64,000 nt of DNA from Sediminicola sp963974715. Its GTDB lineage: Bacteria; Bacteroidota; Bacteroidia; Flavobacteriales; Flavobacteriaceae. Made by a program: the position numbers and the translations under genes. The stretch is taken from NCBI GenBank assembly GCA_963974715.1, contig CAXBDK010000002.1, positions 310,001 through 374,000 on the forward strand, in the 5' to 3' direction. Position 1 is the first letter of the stretch. Each line of letters opens with the position of its first letter. The notes below the pieces were generated by a model. It was not told the DNA's origin. It worked only from the letters and a program-made list of their open reading frames with translations, and did no database searches. Positions 8,586-18,320 of this stretch are shown one piece after another.

Positions 8586-10982
8586 ATGTTTAAAAATCAT
8601 CTAAAAATCGCTTGGCGTAACCTAAAACGCAACAAAGACTATAGCATTTTGAATATAGGTGGTATTGCCATCGGGTTGGCGGCTTTTTGGCTCATCGCAT
8701 TATATGTCGCCGATGAACTCAGTTACGATCGGTCATTTTCCAATGCGGAACGCATTTACCGAATCGCCCCACATGCAAAATGGGATGGCGGAAACATGGA
8801 CATTGCCGTTACCTCTCCACCCTATGCCACCACCTTAAAAGAAAAGTTTCCCGAAGTGGAAGATGCTGTGCGGATCAACATCGAAGCCGGAGATGTAATG
8901 TACTACGACAATAATACCGTTAAGCAGGATGATATCTGTTATGCCGAAAACTCCTTTTTTAAATTATTCGACCATCCCTTTTTATACGGTAATGCGAACA
9001 CCGCTCTGACCGAACCTGCGTCTATGGTCATTACCGAAAGCCTCGCCATAAAGATTTTCGGAGATGCATCCCAAGCCATTGGAAAGACCATTGAAATGGG
9101 CAGCGGAAAATATCCGATTAAAGTGACCGGTGTTATACGTGATATGCCGCAAAATTCACACATGAGGTTTAGTGGTATACGATCCTTTGATGAGGATGAC
9201 CTCAAAAGTGATAAATGGAATGAAAACTTCCTTTACACCTACATCCTATTAAAAAAAGGGACGGATGTAACATCTCTAGAAAACAAACTGGTTCCTCTTG
9301 AAAAGGATATCGCCCAACAGATGAATATTTCTGACTTCCAAATGGAATTACAGCCACTCACCGATATTCACTTACATTCGGATCTCGACTATGAATTGGG
9401 AAGCAACGGGAGTATAGGCCGCGTTTATATGTTTATCGCAATCTGCCTGCTTGTGCTGTTGATCGCTGTAATCAATTATATGAACCTATCTACGGCACGC
9501 TCTACCATGCGGGTACAGGAAATCGGAATACGAAAAGTGTTGGGCTCCGGAAAAAAACAATTGATGGGCCTGTTTATAACGGAAGCCCTGCTTGTAACCT
9601 GTTTTGCTGCGCTGATCGCAGGTTTTCTGGTTCAATTGGCCCTTCCATTTTTCAATGATTTGGCCGAAAAGGATTTGGGCCTTTGGCGTTTCGGCATAGT
9701 TGAAACCTTGGCATCCATCATCATTTTTACTTTGTTTACGGGACTCCTCAGCGGCAGCTATCCCGCCCTGGTTTTGTCCAGATTTAAAATGATACCGTCC
9801 CTTAAAGGACATTTGGGCAACATGCATAAGAGCCTTGTCTTCCGTAAATCGTTGGTGGTTTTACAGTTTGTGATTACCGTTTGCCTGATCAGCGGGTCCT
9901 ATATAATATACCGGCAAATGCAGTTTGTTTCACAGAAGGACCTGGGTTTTGATAAAGAACAGATACTAATATCCCATATCGATGACATAAAAGTCCGCAG
10001 CCAAATACCGGCCTTGAAAGAGGCACTTTTGCAAAGTCCGTTTGTCGTTAGTGCAGCTACGGCAGGGAATCCCATGGGTAGCGACTATATCGGTAAATAT
10101 GGTTTCAACTTCGAAGTGAACGGAAAAATACAAGAAACCGAACAAGTGGCGACGTTTCTGTATGTTGATGAAGATTTTCTGGCAACCAACGGTATGAAAT
10201 TGCTTCAAGGAAGGAATTTTTCAAAGGATATGCCATCGGATAAGGATGCTGCGGTAATAATTAACCAAACCCAGGTGGAATACCTAGGCTATTCGGATGC
10301 CATTGGGAAAAGAGTACAATATAAAACGGCAAATGATAGCACAATTTATCGAAAGATTATCGGTGTGGTAAAGGATTTTCATTCCACTTCACTATTGCAT
10401 AAAATTGAGCCCATGGTAATGTTGATGCCCCCCGAGGATAAGGAACGGGACAATTTGTATATAAAAATCGCAAAAGGACAAGCTGTGGCAGGGATGGCCT
10501 TTGTGAAAAATACCTACGACAAATTCGATCCAAATAACCAATCAGACTTTCATTTTCTCGATGACAATTTTAATCTTCAATATGTGGCCGAGCAAAAACA
10601 GGAAAAATTATCGCTGATTTTTACCATTCTAGCCTTTGGCATTTCATGTCTCGGCCTGTTGGGCCTCGTCATCTTTATAGCGGCTCAACGTAAAAAGGAA
10701 ATCGGAGTTCGAAAAGTGTTAGGGGCTTCTGTAACTTCGGTTATGGTGATGCTAAGCAAAGATTTCGGCAAACTGGTGACCATTGCAGCCCTTATCGCTT
10801 TTCCAGTTTCATGGTTTGCCATGGAAAGATGGTTGCAGGATTTTGCCTACCGTATAGAAATAAAATGGTGGATGTTTTTGCTGTCCGGAGGTATTGCCGT
10901 TGTGATCGCATTGATCACCGTAAGCTTCCAAGCCATTAAAGCGGCCACCGTTAACCCTGTAAAAAGTCTGCGCACGGAATAG
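8586..10982 (+). CDS. FtsX/MacB-type ABC transporter permease (array member 5)
   Basis: A 798-residue array permease starting MFKNHLKIAWRNLKRNK. Motifs seen: LQPLTDIHLHSD before TM2, MRVQEIGIRKVLGSG after TM2, IIGVVKDFHSTSL in the second extracytoplasmic domain, QRKKEIGVRKVLGAS after TM6, and the tail NPVKSLRTE. The bases around its start are almost the same as those around the start of the next permease at 11007, evidence of a recent duplication or gene conversion at the 5' ends, while the bodies of the two proteins are well diverged. Confidence 0.9.
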   Translation: MFKNHLKIAWRNLKRNKDYSILNIGGIAIGLAAFWLIALYVADELSYDRSFSNAERIYRIAPHAKWDGGNMDIAVTSPPYATTLKEKFPEVEDAVRINIEAGDVMYYDNNTVKQDDICYAENSFFKLFDHPFLYGNANTALTEPASMVITESLAIKIFGDASQAIGKTIEMGSGKYPIKVTGVIRDMPQNSHMRFSGIRSFDEDDLKSDKWNENFLYTYILLKKGTDVTSLENKLVPLEKDIAQQMNISDFQMELQPLTDIHLHSDLDYELGSNGSIGRVYMFIAICLLVLLIAVINYMNLSTARSTMRVQEIGIRKVLGSGKKQLMGLFITEALLVTCFAALIAGFLVQLALPFFNDLAEKDLGLWRFGIVETLASIIIFTLFTGLLSGSYPALVLSRFKMIPSLKGHLGNMHKSLVFRKSLVVLQFVITVCLISGSYIIYRQMQFVSQKDLGFDKEQILISHIDDIKVRSQIPALKEALLQSPFVVSAATAGNPMGSDYIGKYGFNFEVNGKIQETEQVATFLYVDEDFLATNGMKLLQGRNFSKDMPSDKDAAVIINQTQVEYLGYSDAIGKRVQYKTANDSTIYRKIIGVVKDFHSTSLLHKIEPMVMLMPPEDKERDNLYIKIAKGQAVAGMAFVKNTYDKFDPNNQSDFHFLDDNFNLQYVAEQKQEKLSLIFTILAFGISCLGLLGLVIFIAAQRKKEIGVRKVLGASVTSVMVMLSKDFGKLVTIAALIAFPVSWFAMERWLQDFAYRIEIKWWMFLLSGGIAVVIALITVSFQAIKAATVNPVKSLRTE

Positions 10983-11006
10983 AACATATATTTAAAAACC
11001 ATGGTC

Positions 11007-13442
11007 ATGTTTAAAAATCATCTGAAAATCGCTTGGAGAAGTTTAAAGAGGCAGCCCTTTTTTACGTTCTTGAACACGTTTGGGCTGGCCATTGGAATGG
11101 CCGGTGGCCTGCTCATCTCATTATATATTTATGATGAACTCGCCTATGATAAGATGTTTCCCGATGCAGACCGTATTTATAGGATAAATGCGGACATTAA
11201 ATTTGGGGGTGACGCCAGAAAGTTTGCCGTGAGCCCCGCTCCCATGGCCGCGGCCCTGAAAAGCGATTTTTCGGAAGTGGAACTGGTGACCCGCTTTAGG
11301 ACACAGGGAAGTGCACTGGTCAGAAAATCGGGTTCCGAAGCCAATGTAAAGGAAGAGCAGACCACCTATGTGGACGCTACATTTTTTAAGATGTTTGGAA
11401 TACCCTTGCTTGCGGGAGATCCAAAAACCGCCCTGAAGGATCCCAATACCCTGGTTCTTACCAAGACGGCTGCGGAGAAACATTTTGGGATAGCGAGCGC
11501 GGTCGGTCAGACCTTGGTGTTGGACAATGGGGAATCCTACAAGGTTACGGGCGTAATGGACGATCTTCCCAAAAATTCGTTTTTAAGGGATTATTCCCTA
11601 TTTAAATCGATGGAAGGCTATGCCGATGCCAAAATCGTGAATTGGGGCAGCAATAACTACAACACCTTTTTTAAACTTATTCCCACTGCCAATGTTGAGG
11701 ATATGCGGGCACCATTGGAAGGTTTTTTGGGGAAATATGTGGTGCCTGGGGTACAAAAATTCTTGCCGGGCATTACCGAACAGCAGTTCAAGGATGCAGG
11801 CAATTATTTGGTCTATAGTACTATCCCGTTAACGGATATTCATTTGAGTTCCAATCTGGTCGCAGAAATGAATGCCAACAATGATAGGCAAAGTATTTAC
11901 ATCCTTTCCTTCATTGCCATTTTCTTGATCGTTCTGGCCAGCGTAAACTTTATGAACCTATCTACCGCATATTCCTTAAAACGGGCCAAGGAGGTGGGGG
12001 TGCGCAAGACCTTGGGCTCCAACAAAAGCGACCTGGTAAGACAATTTTTGGTAGAATCGGGCCTTATTTCCTTTCTGTCGTTGGCACTGGCCTTGATCGT
12101 GACCGTACTCGTCCTACCAATGTTCAATACATTGGCGGACAAGGATATTTCAATACCCTTCTTAAACCCGCTATTTTGGCTGGTACTGTTGTGCTCGGTC
12201 GTGGTGTTGAGTATGTTGTCGGGAAGTTATCCCGCATTTTTTATGTCCCGTTTTATACCGGCCAAGGTCCTGAAAGGAGGAGGTGAAAGTAGTGTTGCCG
12301 GAGGAAACATTAGAAATTCCCTCGTTGTTTTCCAGTTTGCCATTTCCGTATTTTTAATCGTCAGCACTTTAGTGGTATACCAACAGCTCACCTATATCCG
12401 CGGAAAGGATCTGGGCTTTTCAAAAGATCGGACCATCGTAATAAGGGATGTGTATACGGCCGGCACCAAGGTCACTTCCTTTAAGGAGCAGGTTAAACAG
12501 TTGGGATCTGTCAAGAATGCCACATTAAGCAGTTTTTTCCCCACCCCATCCAATAGGAGCGACACTACTTTTAGGCCTGGGGAAGGCCTTACCAGTCAGG
12601 AAAATGCGGTAAGTATGCAAACATGGGGCGTGGATTTCGATTACGCCTCCACGATGGACTTCAAATTTGTCGCCGGACGTGATTTTGACAGGAATTTCGG
12701 TAGCGACTCCACGGCAATGATCGTGAACGAAACCGCCGTAAAATTGATGAAGACCACTCCCAAAGAGGCATTGGGTATGCGGTATGCGGATGATTTTGAT
12801 TCGGATAGCCCTTCATATTATACCATTATCGGGGTGGTCAAGGATTTTCATTTCGATTCCTTTAAAGAGGAGATCGATGCGCTTAGCATGCACATATCGG
12901 AGAATGCCAATGCCATGGCGGTAAAGTTGGAAGCGGGCAATTTTGAGAATTCCATTGCACGTATTGAAGGGGTCTGGAACAACATTGTACCAGGGGAGCC
13001 CTTTAATTATTATTTTATGGAAGATTCTTTTAACGACACCTATCAGAGCGAACAGCGGTTGGGCAATATTTTTATCATTTTCACCATACTCTCCTTGGTC
13101 ATCGCCTGTCTTGGATTATTTGGATTAGCTGCCTTTAATGCAGAAAAGCGTGTCAAGGAAATTGGGGTACGAAAGGTGTTAGGGGCCAGCGTAGGTCAGA
13201 TTTCAATGAAACTTACGCTGGATTTCTTAAAACTGGTAGGTATTGCGATCTTAATTTCATTACCTCTGGGCTGGTATGCCATGGACAAATGGCTGGAAGA
13301 TTTCTCGTATCGGATAATCATTCCATGGTGGATATTTGTACTGGCGGCATTTTTGGCGGTGCTGATATCGGTACTTACGGTAAGTTACCAAAGTATAAAA
13401 GCGGCCATTGTAAACCCGGTAAAAAGTTTAAGATCGGAATAA
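11007..13442 (+). CDS. FtsX/MacB-type ABC transporter permease (array member 6)
   Basis: An 811-residue array permease. The ATG at 11007 (MFKNHLKIAWRSLKRQ) matches the start of the paralogue at 8586; an in-frame ATG lies at 11001, created by a single base difference in the otherwise shared leader. Motifs: PLTDIHLSS, KRAKEVGVRKTLGSN, IIGVVKDFHFDSF, KRVKEIGVRKVLGAS, and the tail NPVKSLRSE, where T of the usual RTE is S. The upstream gap is 24 bp and the downstream gap is 38 bp, the latter holding a half-decayed palindrome. Confidence 0.9.
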   Translation: MFKNHLKIAWRSLKRQPFFTFLNTFGLAIGMAGGLLISLYIYDELAYDKMFPDADRIYRINADIKFGGDARKFAVSPAPMAAALKSDFSEVELVTRFRTQGSALVRKSGSEANVKEEQTTYVDATFFKMFGIPLLAGDPKTALKDPNTLVLTKTAAEKHFGIASAVGQTLVLDNGESYKVTGVMDDLPKNSFLRDYSLFKSMEGYADAKIVNWGSNNYNTFFKLIPTANVEDMRAPLEGFLGKYVVPGVQKFLPGITEQQFKDAGNYLVYSTIPLTDIHLSSNLVAEMNANNDRQSIYILSFIAIFLIVLASVNFMNLSTAYSLKRAKEVGVRKTLGSNKSDLVRQFLVESGLISFLSLALALIVTVLVLPMFNTLADKDISIPFLNPLFWLVLLCSVVVLSMLSGSYPAFFMSRFIPAKVLKGGGESSVAGGNIRNSLVVFQFAISVFLIVSTLVVYQQLTYIRGKDLGFSKDRTIVIRDVYTAGTKVTSFKEQVKQLGSVKNATLSSFFPTPSNRSDTTFRPGEGLTSQENAVSMQTWGVDFDYASTMDFKFVAGRDFDRNFGSDSTAMIVNETAVKLMKTTPKEALGMRYADDFDSDSPSYYTIIGVVKDFHFDSFKEEIDALSMHISENANAMAVKLEAGNFENSIARIEGVWNNIVPGEPFNYYFMEDSFNDTYQSEQRLGNIFIIFTILSLVIACLGLFGLAAFNAEKRVKEIGVRKVLGASVGQISMKLTLDFLKLVGIAILISLPLGWYAMDKWLEDFSYRIIIPWWIFVLAAFLAVLISVLTVSYQSIKAAIVNPVKSLRSE

Positions 13443-13447
13443 AAATC

Positions 13448-13465
13448 TCCCGATAGCTATAAGGA
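13448..13465. repeat. Decayed copy of a CCCGATA palindrome
   Basis: The bases TCCCGATAGCTAT are followed by AAGGA where an intact palindrome would continue CGGGA. The left arm and centre are intact and the right arm carries two changes. A related perfect palindrome lies in the gap before the permease at 18321. I recall palindromes of this kind as common intergenic elements in flavobacteria, but that was not checked here. Confidence 0.4.
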
Positions 13466-13480
13466 CAAGAAACGACCACC

Positions 13481-15862
13481 ATGATAAAGAACTATCTAAA
13501 CATCGCATGGCGCAACCTTATTTCGAATAAGGTATTCTCCATCATCAACATTTCCGGATTGGGTATCGGTCTGGCCTGTTGCCTGCTCATCCTATTATAT
13601 GCCAAGGACGAGGTAAGTTATGACCGCTTCCATGCCAATACCAAAGATCTATATCAATTGACCTGTAAGGTCATCGAGGATACCGGTAAGGAGAATACCT
13701 ATGGAATTGCGGGAACCGTACAAGGCCCAACCTTTGCTCGGGAAATTCCTGAACTAAAGGAATATGTACGTGTAAAGGAAAATAATTCGGTGCTTAAAAT
13801 TGGCAGGGAAACCTTTTATGAAAACATTACATGGGTAGACGATAACTTTTTCAACGTTTTTTCTTTCTCCCTTCTTAAAGGGAATCGGGAAACCGCACTT
13901 CGGGACATCCGATCCGTGGTACTTACCGAAGGGATTGCCCAAAAATACTTTGGGGACACCGATCCCATGGGCAAATCGTTGGAATTGGAGATCAACAATA
14001 AATTTGAGTCTTTTATAGTTACCGGTATCGCTGAAAAGGCTCCCCAGAATTCCAGCATCAAGTTCCAAATGTTACTTTCCTTCAATTATCAAGAGGTTAA
14101 CAACCCGGACGATCAATGGCTCAATATGAACTATCCCACTTATTTCTTATTGAACCCTGGCGCAAATATCGACGACATACGGTCGAAAATGGCAAAGGCC
14201 TATGGGACCCATGCCAGTAAGGAGCTTGTAGAGGCAAGACAACATGGATTTAATGCCCAGTTCGTGTATGGGTTGGAGCCTTTTGTGACTATGCACCTAA
14301 ATACGGGGATCGATTACGTCCCAGAAGTGAGCGACCCCATTTATGCCTATATCTTATCGGGAATTGCGCTCTTTATTTTACTGATAGCCTGTATCAATTT
14401 CGTAAACCTTACCGTGGCCAGGTCCCTAAAAAGGGGAAAGGAGATCGGTATCAGAAAAGTGGTGGGCGGCGCAAGGAAACAATTGATCTTGCAGTTTATG
14501 GGAGAGTCGTTTGTCCTTTGTCTTATGGCCTATGGCTTGGCTTTTTTACTGGCCCAGCTTTCCCTACCGTTCTTCAACGACGTATCCAATAAACAGTTGG
14601 AATTAAGCTATTTAATGGATTATAAACTTATTATAGCTTTCGTTATTTTATTCTGCCTTACCGTTTTTGCGGCAGGATTTTATCCTGCCCTTGTCCTTTC
14701 CGGTTTTGACCCGATCATGGCGTTGCACAGCCGTTTTGCCTATTCCAATAAAAATTACCTCTCCAAAGGGCTTATCGTGTTACAATTTTCCCTGACAACC
14801 TTTATGTTGATCACCACTGTGTTCATTTATGATCAGTTTGAATACCTCACAAATGAAGATCTCGGTTATGATGATGGCGATCTATTGGTATTGCATGTGG
14901 GCCAAGACCAAAATAGCAAGTTAATGAGAGTCTTTAAAGAACGGTTTTCCCAAATTCCTGGGGTTGAAAAGGTGGCGATGCGGCAAAATGGTTTTTGGGG
15001 AACGAACTCTAGGGCCAACGGTTTTGATATTCCCGTGGCCTTCGATCATATCGATGGAAGTTATCTGTCCACTATGGGAATCGATCTGGTGGAAGGCCGT
15101 AATTTCTCACTGGATTTTCCGGCAGATTCCACCAATTCAATCCTTGTCAACGAAGCATATGTAAAAGAGGCGGGCTGGCACGGATCGGTGTTGGACAAGA
15201 CCATAGACTTTTTCAATGGACAGGAAACAAAACTCAATGTGATCGGGGTGGTAAAGGATTACCATTTTGGATCGTTAAAAGAGAAGATATCACCACAAAT
15301 ATTTACCATGCAGCCCGGAATGGGGTATGGAAGGTTTTTGATCAGAATTTCTCCCGAAAACCGGTCCCAGACCGTGGCCGACATCGGGGAGGTCTATAGA
15401 TCTTTGGTGCCGTACCGACCCTATAAATATGATTTTATGGAAGACCTGAACCTTCAGAATTACGAAAAGGAGGCCAAATGGAAACAAATTGTGGGATTTG
15501 GGGCCATATTGATGATTTTTATCTCCTGTATCGGTCTATTGGGACTCACACTGCTATCCGTACAGCAACGAACGAAAGAGATCGGCGTTAGAAAAATATT
15601 GGGGGCCAATATCCTACAGATATCAAATTTACTGACCAAAAATTTTATGGGCCTGGTCCTGATCTCCTTTTGCGTGGCGGTCCCATTTGCCTGGTACGCT
15701 ACTTCCAGATGGCTGGAAAACTTTGCCTATAAAATTGAAATGACCTGGGAAGTATTTGCCCTCTCGGCGGTATTCACCTTAGGGGTGGCCTTTATGACCA
15801 TAAGCTATCAAACGTTTCGGGCCGCATCGGTAAACCCCGCTAAAAGCTTGGGAACGGAATAG
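13481..15862 (+). CDS. FtsX/MacB-type ABC transporter permease (array member 7)
   Basis: A 793-residue array permease starting MIKNYLNIAWRNLISNK. TM1 is unusually cysteine-containing (LACCLLILLYA). Signatures: KRGKEIGIRKVVGGA after TM2, VIGVVKDYHFGSL in the second extracytoplasmic domain and QRTKEIGVRKILGAN after TM6. The tail is NPAKSLGTE, the only member with G in place of R in the SLRTE motif. The next permease starts 59 bp downstream. Confidence 0.9.
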   Translation: MIKNYLNIAWRNLISNKVFSIINISGLGIGLACCLLILLYAKDEVSYDRFHANTKDLYQLTCKVIEDTGKENTYGIAGTVQGPTFAREIPELKEYVRVKENNSVLKIGRETFYENITWVDDNFFNVFSFSLLKGNRETALRDIRSVVLTEGIAQKYFGDTDPMGKSLELEINNKFESFIVTGIAEKAPQNSSIKFQMLLSFNYQEVNNPDDQWLNMNYPTYFLLNPGANIDDIRSKMAKAYGTHASKELVEARQHGFNAQFVYGLEPFVTMHLNTGIDYVPEVSDPIYAYILSGIALFILLIACINFVNLTVARSLKRGKEIGIRKVVGGARKQLILQFMGESFVLCLMAYGLAFLLAQLSLPFFNDVSNKQLELSYLMDYKLIIAFVILFCLTVFAAGFYPALVLSGFDPIMALHSRFAYSNKNYLSKGLIVLQFSLTTFMLITTVFIYDQFEYLTNEDLGYDDGDLLVLHVGQDQNSKLMRVFKERFSQIPGVEKVAMRQNGFWGTNSRANGFDIPVAFDHIDGSYLSTMGIDLVEGRNFSLDFPADSTNSILVNEAYVKEAGWHGSVLDKTIDFFNGQETKLNVIGVVKDYHFGSLKEKISPQIFTMQPGMGYGRFLIRISPENRSQTVADIGEVYRSLVPYRPYKYDFMEDLNLQNYEKEAKWKQIVGFGAILMIFISCIGLLGLTLLSVQQRTKEIGVRKILGANILQISNLLTKNFMGLVLISFCVAVPFAWYATSRWLENFAYKIEMTWEVFALSAVFTLGVAFMTISYQTFRAASVNPAKSLGTE

Positions 15863-15921
15863 GTAAACTATTGAATAATGCCTTCCCTTGGAAAAGATCG
15901 GAAAGGTCTAAAAAGAAAATT

Positions 15922-18282
15922 ATGCTAAAGAATTATTTTAAAATCGCCTGGAGGAGCCTTTGGAAGAACAAAGGCTACAGCGCTCTTAACATTTTCGGAT
16001 TGGCCATTGGCATAACCTGTGCCTGTTTTATACTCCTTTGGGTGGAGGATGAAATAAATTTTGATGGTGCTTTTCCCAAACAAGATCTTGTGTACTTTGT
16101 GCCTACAAATCAGAAATACGAAGGAGAGTGGCGCACATTTTATTCAACCCCGGGCCCTCTGGCAAAAGACTTAAAGAATGAAATACCCGAAATCAAGAGG
16201 TCTGCCGCCACATGGAGCGGAGAAATTTTAATTACGGATGGCGACAAGGGAATAAATAGAAGGGGGAGATATGCTGAGCCGGACTTTCTGGATATTTTTG
16301 CCCTGCGGTTTGTGGAAGGAAGTGCCAAAAATGCACTTAGTAGGCCCGACGCCATTGTTCTGACCCGAAGAACAGCTATAGACCTCTTTGGAAAAAATAC
16401 GGTCGCACTCGACCGCGTTTTAAGGATCGACAATAGGTACAATTTTACGGTTACGGGCGTTATAGAGGATTTGCCGAATAACGTCACCTTTGGATTTGAC
16501 TGGCTGTTACCATTTGAGCGCTTTCAATTAGGGGAAGAGGATATGTCGTGGGCAAAAGAATATGGAAGTAATTTTGCGGAAACGTTTGTGGAACTTGCCC
16601 CTGATGCGGATTTTAAATCGGTCAATGAAAAGGTTCAAAAGATTCTTCCCGCAAAAACGGAAAACGATAACACCTATGCCTTTTTGCATTCGATAAAAGA
16701 TTGGCACCTACGATCCGACTTCAAAGGTGGAAAAATTGTAGGGGGCCAGATCACCTTTGTACGGTTGTTTTCCATTATAGCCCTTATCATACTCCTCATC
16801 GCTTGTATCAACTTTATGAACCTGTCTACCGCGAGAAGTGAAAAAAGAGCTAGGGAAGTGGGAATACGTAAAGTTCTTGGGTCGGGGAAAAACAGGTTGG
16901 TCTCCCAGTTTATGGCAGAGGCTTTGATTACGGCAAGCTTGGCTACCGCCTTAAGTGCGGTCTTACTTTTTTTGCTGTTGCCACAGTTTAATATGCTCGT
17001 GGAAAAACAATTGGAACTTCGACTTTTTGACCCCTTTCATTTGTTGTCCCTTCTGGGAATTACCTTGATCTGCGGTCTTCTTGCAGGTTGGTACCCTGCC
17101 TTTTACCTATCATCCTTTAAGCCCGTCAAAGTCATTAAAGGGATGCACCTCCGGGAGAACAGCGCTGCGAATATTCGCAAGGGATTGGTCGTTGCCCAGT
17201 TTTCGGTTTCCATAGTGTTTATAATCAGCACAATTATAGTCTACCAACAGTTGCAGCACGTAAAAAGCCGCGATCTGGGATATGAAAAGGAAAATCTAAT
17301 TCAATTAAATGTAAATGGGGATATGGTCAAAAATTTTAACCCCATTAAACAGGACATGCTAGCTTCGGGATTGATCGAAAATATAGCGCTCAATAATTCC
17401 AATGTACTTTATGGCGGTAACAATGGGTCGGGTTTTGAATGGCAAGGGGGTACGGATACGAAGGATATATTGATTTCTTTTAGACATATCAGTCCAAGCT
17501 TTTTGCAAACGGCGGGAATGAAAATTACAGCAGGCAGGGGCTTTAGCGAAAATAGGGCAGCCGACAGTACATCGGTTATGGTATCGGAATCACTTGCCAA
17601 AATGATGGGGGATGGAAGCGCTGTTGGTAAAACGATAACGCGAGGAGATACCTATACTATTATCGGCGTGGTGCAAGATTATCTATATGGCGATATGTAT
17701 GGCACGAGTGACCCTGTGCTGTTTTTTAACAATCCTGATGCTGCAAATTACATGTATGTAAAAATTAGACCGGGCAATGATCTATTGGAAACCCTGGCCT
17801 TTATGGAAAGTGTTATGAAAAAGCACAATCCTGCCTTTCCTTTCGAATATGAATTTGTGGACGATGCCTTCAACGCAATGTTCAGAAGTGAAAAACTGGT
17901 GGGCAACCTTTCCAAAATCTTCGCTTTGCTAGCTATCATCATTTCTTGTTTGGGCTTGTTTGGTCTCTCTGCGTATACTGCAGAGCAGCGCCGTAAAGAA
18001 ATCGGAATACGAAAGGTTTTGGGATCCAGCGTTTTGGGTATTGTAAGATTGTTGTCAAAGGATTTTATGGGCTTGGTGCTGGTTGCCATCGTACTGGCCC
18101 TTCCATTGGCTTGGTGGACTATGCAAAACTGGTTGGAGGGTTTTGCCTATCGTATAGCGATTGCTTGGTGGGTCTTTCCAATGGCCGGTGTCATCGCCAT
18201 AGGCATTGCATTACTTACCGTTAGTTTTCAATCCATTAAAGTGGCATTGTTAAACCCTGTAAAAAGCTTAAGGTCGGAATAA
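15922..18282 (+). CDS. FtsX/MacB-type ABC transporter permease (array member 8)
   Basis: A 786-residue array permease. The start is set at the ATG at 15922 (MLKNYFKIAWRSLWKNK), which aligns with all paralogues; the frame is open further upstream but that part has no family match and would need a TTG start. Signatures: LHSIKDWHLRSD before TM2, KRAREVGIRKVLGSG, IIGVVQDYLYGDM, QRRKEIGIRKVLGSS, tail NPVKSLRSE. The sequence is richer in A and T than members 2-4. Confidence 0.88.
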   Translation: MLKNYFKIAWRSLWKNKGYSALNIFGLAIGITCACFILLWVEDEINFDGAFPKQDLVYFVPTNQKYEGEWRTFYSTPGPLAKDLKNEIPEIKRSAATWSGEILITDGDKGINRRGRYAEPDFLDIFALRFVEGSAKNALSRPDAIVLTRRTAIDLFGKNTVALDRVLRIDNRYNFTVTGVIEDLPNNVTFGFDWLLPFERFQLGEEDMSWAKEYGSNFAETFVELAPDADFKSVNEKVQKILPAKTENDNTYAFLHSIKDWHLRSDFKGGKIVGGQITFVRLFSIIALIILLIACINFMNLSTARSEKRAREVGIRKVLGSGKNRLVSQFMAEALITASLATALSAVLLFLLLPQFNMLVEKQLELRLFDPFHLLSLLGITLICGLLAGWYPAFYLSSFKPVKVIKGMHLRENSAANIRKGLVVAQFSVSIVFIISTIIVYQQLQHVKSRDLGYEKENLIQLNVNGDMVKNFNPIKQDMLASGLIENIALNNSNVLYGGNNGSGFEWQGGTDTKDILISFRHISPSFLQTAGMKITAGRGFSENRAADSTSVMVSESLAKMMGDGSAVGKTITRGDTYTIIGVVQDYLYGDMYGTSDPVLFFNNPDAANYMYVKIRPGNDLLETLAFMESVMKKHNPAFPFEYEFVDDAFNAMFRSEKLVGNLSKIFALLAIIISCLGLFGLSAYTAEQRRKEIGIRKVLGSSVLGIVRLLSKDFMGLVLVAIVLALPLAWWTMQNWLEGFAYRIAIAWWVFPMAGVIAIGIALLTVSFQSIKVALLNPVKSLRSE

Positions 18283-18288
18283 AACATT

Positions 18289-18304
18289 TCCCGATATATC
18301 GGGA
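18289..18304. repeat. Perfect 16-bp palindrome between permease genes
   Basis: TCCCGATATATCGGGA is a perfect inverted repeat in the 38-bp gap between two permeases. In RNA it would form a seven-pair stem at most, followed by a run of A rather than U, so it is not a classical terminator on the plus strand. It may be a mobile intergenic palindrome or a processing site; the decayed relative at 13448 supports the first. Confidence 0.6.
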
Positions 18305-18320
18305 CAAAAAAAGGAATACC

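Noticed and set aside
15871..15921. Extended N-terminus of the permease starting at 15922
   Set aside because: All paralogues begin at the M-L-K-N motif; the extra 17 codons need a TTG start and have no counterpart.
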